DNA from: JADCCX01 sp031431475
GTDB taxonomy: Bacteria; Pseudomonadota; Alphaproteobacteria; Rhizobiales; Beijerinckiaceae
DNA length: 64,000 nt
Assembly (NCBI GenBank): GCA_031431475.1
Contig: JANPDL010000036.1
Location: 196,989-260,988 of the forward strand
Reading direction: 5' to 3'
Program-made: the position numbers and the translations under genes
Shown here: in pieces, positions 58,336 through 64,000 of the stretch
Layout: each line of letters opens with the position of its first letter
How positions within the stretch are numbered: position 1 is the stretch's first letter
Notes under the pieces: model-generated
Told to the model about the DNA's origin: nothing
The model's input: the letters and a program-made list of their open reading frames with translations, nothing else
The model's database searches: none

Positions 58336-60834
58336 CTAGGCGATAAAGAAATCGGCAAGTTTTTTCGGAGCTGATCGTTTTGCTTTTTGACTGGCACTTT
58401 TGATTCCGATTTTGCCTGTCGGTTTTGGCACTGCCTTCAGGCCCTCGACCTTTGCCTTTCCTGTGAATGCGCTGTGCAAAGCATGGAAGCCCAGGGCGCG
58501 ATAGGCCTCGAACTGTTCTTCTGAAAAGAACTGGTCGCCGGTTGTTTCATGCGGGAACGATGCATTTTTGGCTTTGTATGCACGGATGTAGTCGTTCTCG
58601 TCGCCTGTCACCGATGACTTGACATAGATCAGGGTGCCTTTCTTGGAGCCTCCATAGTCGATCGTTCCTATCGCCGTGTGTGGCCGCTGCCTGCCTTCGT
58701 CCTCCGTGGGCCGTTCGCCCTTCTTGAACGCCGCATTGCAGGCCAGTGTCGCCAGCCGTATGGCCTCCCAGTTGAGGTCGATGCGGATGCCGAGATCGAT
58801 GCGAGCCATGCGCTGCGCATCCACGAAAGAGCCGAACGCCATGTTTGGATCCGCTTCGGCGTCGATAACCACGATAGTTTTACAGCGGCGGCGGAGCAAT
58901 TCGTATAGTCCGAGATTTTCGATGTGTCCGCCATCCGTCAGATAGACCTTGGCTGCGCGCTCATCGAGCAAACTGAGCATTTCCTCTGCGAGATAGAGGC
59001 CCAGATTCCCGCGGAATTTTTCCCAGGACGTCTGGACGGGACCGCCTCCCTTGTCCTGGAAAGCCGGATTGTCCATCCAGTACCCGAGCCTGATGTTGAG
59101 CAGGGCAAGTGTGGGTGAAAAACCGCGAATGGTGTTACCGCCCATGTTGGATGATGCCGCCGCGCCGGAGATGGCCATCGCGGTGCCAAGGTCTGGCAGC
59201 ATCTTTTGTGCCGCTGGTGCCTGGACGCTGAGAAACCCGGTGCTCTTGCTGCCGAAATAAGCCGATGAGAAGACAAAAAAATCGGCATTGCGCCCGAGGC
59301 GATTCAAGTGCTTCGATCCTTGCAGGTTGATGGCGGTGTTGACCAGATGCAGCGGGCCGTTGCTTGCAGTCAGTGCCTTGAACAATGTGTCTCCCGCAGG
59401 TGCCAGATCACCAGTGCTGTCGATGCTTGCTGTTGCCCTGTCCGAGCCCGGATCGAAGAGGAAGGCCTTGCTCAGGCGATCGCGGTAAAGGCGGTGCAGC
59501 GAGTTTGCGTTCCCTGTGAGCAAGAATGTCGGCAGGAAAATCAGCCAGCCGACCCAGAAAAAGGCGTTGGCGAGGATGCCTGTATCCTTGCATCCCATCA
59601 GTTCCTTAGCTGCCCCAAGCTCGCTGAGATCGAGTGTTTTGAAATACGCAGAGCCGATATCCTGCTTGCCACCGCAATTCGACTCGACGAAATGTTGCAG
59701 CCATGCAGGCCGATACTCAAATCCGATATCGGTGAGCAAAGTGATGTGGAGGTAGATAACCCAGATGGTGAGCGGTAGCATCAGCGCCACGAAACTTGCC
59801 GCCAGTTTCGCGATCAGCGGGGCCACCTTGGCCATCAGGCCCTCGTCTTCGTCATGTGTCTTGAGGGTGTCACCGAAGATACGCCCGAGAAAGGCGAAGG
59901 CGGCCGCTGCCGGAGCCGCGTAAGGCACGAGCGCCGCCACCCAGCTTGTCGCAACGCCCGAGAATGAGGACGCCTTCGTGCTGCCATAGGCGGCGAAGAG
60001 CCCCTGGGCCGCATAGGGCTGGAATTCGATGAAAGCGGAAAAGACCGTTACGATGATCCAGGCGACGGAGGCTTTATGCCAGGGACCCTGGAATTCCGTT
60101 ATGCTGGCACCTTCCTGTGATCTGGTTATCCCCCAGCAGACAAATCCCGCAAAACCGAGCAACAGCAGACACGAGGTCGTGGCAAATGGCCCAAGAGCCA
60201 CCATGAAAGCTGTTTGATAGGGAAAAGGCTTGAAGCCGAGAAGGTCCGGCAGCAGGAATTCAGTCTGGCTGGGGTTCGCCCAGCCCGTGATTCCGGCAAG
60301 GATCAGGATGACGCCGGCAATCATCACGAGGTTGGCGGCAAGCCCTCTGAGAATGATGGCGATGTCGCTGATCACATCCGGAAGGCCGTTCGGGATCAGG
60401 TACTTCGAATGATTGCGGATATGACCGATGGCGAGATTGTCGCGCTTGTCACCCGTTCCTGTGGAGAACGGGAACTGACCGTTCAGCCTGTCCATCCCGA
60501 GCCTGAGCGACGTGCCGATGTAGCCACCGCCCGATACAGTGGAGACATAGTCGACACACGCCATGCCCGTGAGTGGTTCATCAGTGCCTGCCGCACCAAG
60601 GCTCTGCTTGCGCGCTATGTTCGTCAGATCCTGATCCAGCGCCTGCAGCGCCCCAAGGCCGAAAGCCGCCGACCGGATTCCGCCGCCCGAAAGCGCGATG
60701 CCGACGGCACCAGACGGCTCATTGCTGTCTTTGCTCCATGTCAACCCGGGGCGTCCGTTGCGTGTCCGCCAAGCATTGATCTGGCAGAATTCTTCTGTTG
60801 CTACGATGTCGAAATCCTTGGTGTAGTCCGTCAT
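58336..60834 (-). CDS. Membrane-embedded patatin-like phospholipase
   Basis: The 832-residue protein has a split patatin domain: oxyanion loop IALSGGGIRSAAFGLGALQAL, nucleophile Ser in DYVSTVSGGGYIG, and after several hydrophobic transmembrane helices (~145-420) the catalytic Asp region YLTDGGHIENLGLYELL. The membrane insertion between the two catalytic halves is typical of large bacterial patatin-like proteins of unknown substrate. The start is the ATG at 60834 (GGGGGTC upstream); ATG/TTG at 60849/60855 are alternatives. Confidence 0.85.
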   Translation of the reverse strand: MTDYTKDFDIVATEEFCQINAWRTRNGRPGLTWSKDSNEPSGAVGIALSGGGIRSAAFGLGALQALDQDLTNIARKQSLGAAGTDEPLTGMACVDYVSTVSGGGYIGTSLRLGMDRLNGQFPFSTGTGDKRDNLAIGHIRNHSKYLIPNGLPDVISDIAIILRGLAANLVMIAGVILILAGITGWANPSQTEFLLPDLLGFKPFPYQTAFMVALGPFATTSCLLLLGFAGFVCWGITRSQEGASITEFQGPWHKASVAWIIVTVFSAFIEFQPYAAQGLFAAYGSTKASSFSGVATSWVAALVPYAAPAAAAFAFLGRIFGDTLKTHDEDEGLMAKVAPLIAKLAASFVALMLPLTIWVIYLHITLLTDIGFEYRPAWLQHFVESNCGGKQDIGSAYFKTLDLSELGAAKELMGCKDTGILANAFFWVGWLIFLPTFLLTGNANSLHRLYRDRLSKAFLFDPGSDRATASIDSTGDLAPAGDTLFKALTASNGPLHLVNTAINLQGSKHLNRLGRNADFFVFSSAYFGSKSTGFLSVQAPAAQKMLPDLGTAMAISGAAASSNMGGNTIRGFSPTLALLNIRLGYWMDNPAFQDKGGGPVQTSWEKFRGNLGLYLAEEMLSLLDERAAKVYLTDGGHIENLGLYELLRRRCKTIVVIDAEADPNMAFGSFVDAQRMARIDLGIRIDLNWEAIRLATLACNAAFKKGERPTEDEGRQRPHTAIGTIDYGGSKKGTLIYVKSSVTGDENDYIRAYKAKNASFPHETTGDQFFSEEQFEAYRALGFHALHSAFTGKAKVEGLKAVPKPTGKIGIKSASQKAKRSAPKKLADFFIA

Positions 60835-60991
60835 CGAGACCCCCAGCATTTCCAAGACTATTCTGCAGGATGTTCCTGATGTCTTGATCTGGCAAGGGGC
60901 TCGGGAAGCGGCCTCGGGAATCGTCAGGCGGTTGCCCTTGATGTATCTGGCCTGCTAGGGACCGCGCACCATTCCCTCAGGCAGGTTCCTC

Positions 60992-62230
60992 ATGAGCTCG
61001 AAGAAAATCAACAAAGTCGTCCTCGCCTATTCCGGTGGCCTCGATACTTCCGTGATCCTCAAGTGGCTGCAGACGGAGTACGGCTGCGAGGTCGTGACGT
61101 TCACGGCTGATCTGGGGCAGGGCGAGGAGCTGGAGCCTGCGCGCAAGAAGGCGCTGCTGCTGGGCATCAAGCCAGAGAACATCTTCATCGAGGATGTGCG
61201 CGAGGAATTCGTGCGCGATTATGTCTTCCCGATGTTCCGGATGAACGCGCTTTACGAGGGGCAGTATCTGCTGGGCACCTCCATTGCGCGTCCCCTGATC
61301 TCGAAGAAGCAGATCGAGATTGCCCACAGGGTGGGGGCGGATGCGGTGGCGCATGGCGCGACCGGCAAGGGCAATGATCAGGTGCGCTTTGAACTGACGT
61401 ATTATGCGCTTGATCCCAACATCAAGATCATCGCGCCGTGGCGCGAATGGAATCTGACCTCGCGCACACGGCTGATCGAGTTTGCCGAGCAGCACCAGAT
61501 CCCCATCGCCAAGGACAAATACGGCGAGGCACCGTTCTCGGTGGATGCAAACCTCCTGCACTCATCCTCGGAAGGCAAGGTGCTGGAAGACCCGGCGGTT
61601 GATGCGCCTGAAATGGTCTATATGCGGACAATTTCCCCCGAGGCTGCGCCGGACAAAGCGACAATCATCACCGTGGATTTCAAGCAGGGCGATGCGGTGG
61701 CCGTCAACGGCAAGAAGATGTCGCCCGCCACGCTGCTGACCAAGCTCAATGAACTGGGCCGCGCCAACGGCATCGGGCGGCTGGACCTCGTCGAGAATCG
61801 TTTCGTTGGTATGAAATCACGCGGCATCTACGAAACGCCGGGCGGCACCATCCTGCATCAGGCGCATCGCGGTATCGAGAGCATCACGCTCGATCGTGAA
61901 GCGATGCACCTCAAGGAATCCCTGATGCCGCGCTATGCGGAGCTTGTGTACTACGGCTTCTGGTTCACGCCGGAGCGCGAGATGATGCAGGCGCTGGTCG
62001 ATAAGAGCCAGGAATTCGTGACGGGGCGCGTCACGATGAAACTCTACAAGGGCAATGCAACGGTCATTGGTCGCGAAAGCCCGTACTCGCTGTATGATCA
62101 GGAACTGGTGACCTTCGAGGAAGGCGCTGTGGCCTATGATCACCGCGATGCAGCAGGCTTCATCAAGCTGAATGCGCTCAGGCTCCGGACTTATGCCGTG
62201 AGGAAGGCGCGGGGAGCGAAGAAGCGGTAA
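60992..62230 (+). CDS. argG: Argininosuccinate synthase ArgG
   Basis: ArgG joins citrulline and aspartate with ATP, the penultimate step of arginine synthesis. The 412-residue protein has the ATP-pyrophosphatase loop VVLAYSGGLDTSVILKWL (~9-26) and HGATGKGNDQVRFE. The length and the KEYGEAPFSVDANLLH-like segment fit the type I enzyme. Confidence 0.97.
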   Translation: MSSKKINKVVLAYSGGLDTSVILKWLQTEYGCEVVTFTADLGQGEELEPARKKALLLGIKPENIFIEDVREEFVRDYVFPMFRMNALYEGQYLLGTSIARPLISKKQIEIAHRVGADAVAHGATGKGNDQVRFELTYYALDPNIKIIAPWREWNLTSRTRLIEFAEQHQIPIAKDKYGEAPFSVDANLLHSSSEGKVLEDPAVDAPEMVYMRTISPEAAPDKATIITVDFKQGDAVAVNGKKMSPATLLTKLNELGRANGIGRLDLVENRFVGMKSRGIYETPGGTILHQAHRGIESITLDREAMHLKESLMPRYAELVYYGFWFTPEREMMQALVDKSQEFVTGRVTMKLYKGNATVIGRESPYSLYDQELVTFEEGAVAYDHRDAAGFIKLNALRLRTYAVRKARGAKKR

Positions 62231-62237
62231 TTACGCA

Positions 62238-62732
62238 TCATCCCGCCAGCGCGTCGATCTCGCTGTCTTCCAGATCGCCCGGCACGATCGTGACGGGAAT
62301 AGGCAGTCCTAGCCCGCCCTTGCTGGCGAGTGAAGACACCAGCGGGCCCGGACCTTCGGTGCCCACACCTGCGGCCAGGATGAGCGACGAGATATCCTCG
62401 TCCTGCTCTATCAATCTGGCGATTTCCTGCGCTGTTACGCCTTCGCGCACCACGCGCTCGGGTTCAATGGCTGCAATGGCGCGTGTTCGCTCCGCCGTCT
62501 TGTCCAGCAGCGCTTCGGCCTTTTCTTCGGCTTCGGCCTTCATGATATCGCCGACGCCCAACCAGACCTGTGTTTCGCCCACGGGAATGACGTTGAGCAA
62601 TATCAGTCCTGCACCCAGACGCGCTGCACGCCGCGCCGCGAAATACAGCGCGCGGTCTGCCTCGGGGGTTTCATCCACCACCACGAGGAGCTTGGGCCTG
62701 TGCCCGCTTTCGTAACTTCGCCGTGTCCGCAT
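62238..62732 (-). CDS. Universal stress protein (UspA family)
   Basis: The 164-residue single-domain Usp has LLVVVDETPEADRALYFAARRA at the N-terminus. The usual ATP-binding G-2x-G-9x-G-S/T motif is altered (LILAAGVGTEGPGPLVSSLASKGG), so nucleotide binding is uncertain. The usp-trpS neighbourhood is common in Hyphomicrobiales; here it lies 12 bp after trpS in the same direction. Confidence 0.88.
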   Translation of the reverse strand: MRTRRSYESGHRPKLLVVVDETPEADRALYFAARRAARLGAGLILLNVIPVGETQVWLGVGDIMKAEAEEKAEALLDKTAERTRAIAAIEPERVVREGVTAQEIARLIEQDEDISSLILAAGVGTEGPGPLVSSLASKGGLGLPIPVTIVPGDLEDSEIDALAG

Positions 62733-62744
62733 CTGATATCGAGC

Positions 62745-63785
62745 TTAGGCGTTCCGCACGAAGCCGACAATATCCTTCACGGCATCCATGTTCGGCCTTG
62801 CGATGGCCCGCGCGCGGCTGGAACCATCGGCCAGAACGCTGTCAACATAGGCAAGGTCCCCGAGCAACCGGCGCATCTCTGCTGCGATGGGGGCAAGACG
62901 CTCCACCGCCACATCACCCAGGGCCTGCTTGAAGCGCGAGAACTGCCCGCCGCCGTATTCTGCCAGCACGGCTTCCGGGGTCTCGTCCGCCAGCGCACCG
63001 TAGATCGTGACGAGGTTTTCTGCTTCGGGACGCCGGGCCAGCCCCTCCACCTCGGTGGGCAAAGGCTCCGGATCGGTCTTCGCCCGGCGGATCTTGTTGG
63101 CGATGGCGTCAGCGTCATCCGTCAGGTTGATGCGCGAAAGGTCAGATGGGTCGGATTTCGACATCTTCTTGGTGCCATCACGCAGGCTCATCACGCGCGG
63201 CGCGGGGCCTTGCGTCAGCGGATCTGGCAGCGGGAAGAAGGCGTCGCCATGGCCATGTTCTGCAATGCTGGCCGCGAAATCACTGTTGAACTTCTGGGCA
63301 ATATCGCGCGTCAGTTCCAGATGCTGCTTCTGGTCCTCGCCCACGGGAACAGCCGTGGCGCGGTAAAGCAGGATGTCGGCGGCCATCAGCGTGGGATAGG
63401 AATAGAGCCCGATGGAGGCAGCCTCGCGGTCCTTGCCCGCCTTTTCCTTGAACTGCGTCATGCGGTTCAGCCAGCCCAGCCAGGCGATGCAGTTGAAGAT
63501 CCAGGCAAGTTCTGCGTGCTCGCTCACTTGGCTCTGGTTGAAGATGATCGAGCGTTTCGGATCGATGCCGGCCGCGATATAAGCCGCCGTCACCTCGCGG
63601 ATCGCCTTCTTGAGGTCATGCGGGTCCTGCGGCACGGTGATGGCATGCATGTCGACCACGCAATAGATGCAGTCGTGCGAGGCCTGCATGTCGACCCAGC
63701 GCGTCAGTGCGCCGAGATAATTGCCGATATGCAGCGTGTGGGTGGGCTGCATGCCAGAGAAGACGATGGGCTTGAAGGTCGCCAT
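62745..63785 (-). CDS. trpS: Tryptophanyl-tRNA synthetase TrpS
   Basis: This class Ic synthetase charges tRNA-Trp. The 346-residue protein has VFSGMQPTHTLHIGNYLGAL (HIGH-type motif, ~8-27) and KKMSKSDPSD (KMSKS). The middle insertion relative to E. coli TrpS is normal for alphaproteobacteria. It is read leftward towards usp. Confidence 0.97.
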   Translation of the reverse strand: MATFKPIVFSGMQPTHTLHIGNYLGALTRWVDMQASHDCIYCVVDMHAITVPQDPHDLKKAIREVTAAYIAAGIDPKRSIIFNQSQVSEHAELAWIFNCIAWLGWLNRMTQFKEKAGKDREAASIGLYSYPTLMAADILLYRATAVPVGEDQKQHLELTRDIAQKFNSDFAASIAEHGHGDAFFPLPDPLTQGPAPRVMSLRDGTKKMSKSDPSDLSRINLTDDADAIANKIRRAKTDPEPLPTEVEGLARRPEAENLVTIYGALADETPEAVLAEYGGGQFSRFKQALGDVAVERLAPIAAEMRRLLGDLAYVDSVLADGSSRARAIARPNMDAVKDIVGFVRNA

Positions 63786-63875
63786 GGTGGAAGTGGCTCC
63801 GCTGGGGATAAGGGAGCGGCGTTATGGCAAGGGGGGCGGGGGAGTGCAAGGGTCACTCCACCCGTAAGCCGAGGA

Positions 63876-64000
63876 TCACACAATCGCCGCCAGACTCGTA
63901 TCCAGTGACAGCACCAGGCACCAGTGCGGCTCGAAATCGGCGCCCATGGGCCAGATCTGGTCTTTGAAGGCCTCCAGCATCACCTCTTCGTAGGGCTTGA
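63876..64000 (-). CDS. C-terminal fragment of an unidentified protein (window edge)
   Basis: A minus-strand frame enters from the right edge and ends at the TGA at 63876-63878. Its 40 visible codons end in VMLEAFKDQIWPMGADF...LVLSLDTSLAAIV. I do not recognise the family. It lies 90 bp upstream of trpS in the same direction. Confidence 0.5.
   Translation of the reverse strand, partial: KPYEEVMLEAFKDQIWPMGADFEPHWCLVLSLDTSLAAIV

Noticed and set aside
1..64000. CRISPR arrays, insertion sequences, rRNA
   Set aside because: No regularly spaced repeats, transposase frames with terminal repeats, or rRNA sequence were seen.

Overview
The window is from an alphaproteobacterial anoxygenic phototroph with a GC-rich chromosome, most likely of the order Hyphomicrobiales (Rhizobiales). 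Evidence for the phototroph is the block crtCD / crtEF-bchCXYZ-pufQBALM, which encodes spheroidene/spirilloxanthin-type carotenoid enzymes, bacteriochlorophyll a enzymes and a type II reaction centre with LH1, and carries TGT-N12-ACA boxes of the PpsR/CrtJ type. Evidence for the order is housekeeping linkage (ilvB-ilvH-ilvC, miaA and serB divergent, thyA-folA-hflK-hflC-DUF2065-degP, ubiK opposite lgt-midA). The genus cannot be named from sequence alone.

Layout. 1-12.9 kb: photosynthesis cluster. crtD-crtC run left; crtE-crtF-bchC-bchX-bchY-bchZ-pufQ-pufB-pufA-pufL-pufM run right as a superoperon, closed by a strong terminator and a 40-bp inverted repeat. No pufC or pufX follows pufM. 13-18.1 kb: proC, midA, lgt (left) and ubiK, a small membrane protein, ybjN, dat (right), with a perfect CtrA-type box before ybjN. 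18.1-24.3 kb: an AT-rich HEPN-like orphan gene wedged beside an RND efflux pump and its adaptor, then xdhC. 24.29-31.89 kb: a compact integrative element in tRNA-Lys(CTT), bounded by 50-bp direct repeats. It carries a tyrosine integrase, two unknown genes, an AlpA-like regulator and a coupled replication cassette (zinc-binding protein, small primase-like protein, TOPRIM-helicase). It has no capsid, portal or terminase gene, so it looks like a phage satellite (PICI-like) or a small replicating island. Triplets of a 9-bp motif sit in inverted orientation about 195-200 bp from the att core on either side.

32-35.2 kb: exported or accessory proteins (lipoprotein, EEP hydrolase, C13 cysteine peptidase, Cys-rich protein). 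35.2-40 kb: ilvC, a Tat-type phosphoesterase, ilvH and ilvB, the last preceded by a leader-peptide attenuator (MINLIVQSALAKGRG plus terminator). 40-46.7 kb: ECF sigma/anti-sigma pair, DUF4399, miaA, serB, Tim44-like, DUF2853, thyA, folA. 46.8-51 kb: HflK-HflC, DUF2065 and a Do protease, an inner-membrane/periplasmic quality-control set. 51-64 kb: HicB-like orphan, a secreted protein, uvrD/pcrA, ribH under an FMN riboswitch, yihY, ppa, a Tat-exported amidohydrolase, a membrane patatin, argG, usp, trpS and a partial gene at the edge.

The most distinctive items are the satellite-like element with its symmetric nonamer arms, the ilv attenuator, the HEPN-like insertion and the paired PpsR boxes. 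Family names come from motif recognition, not database searches.
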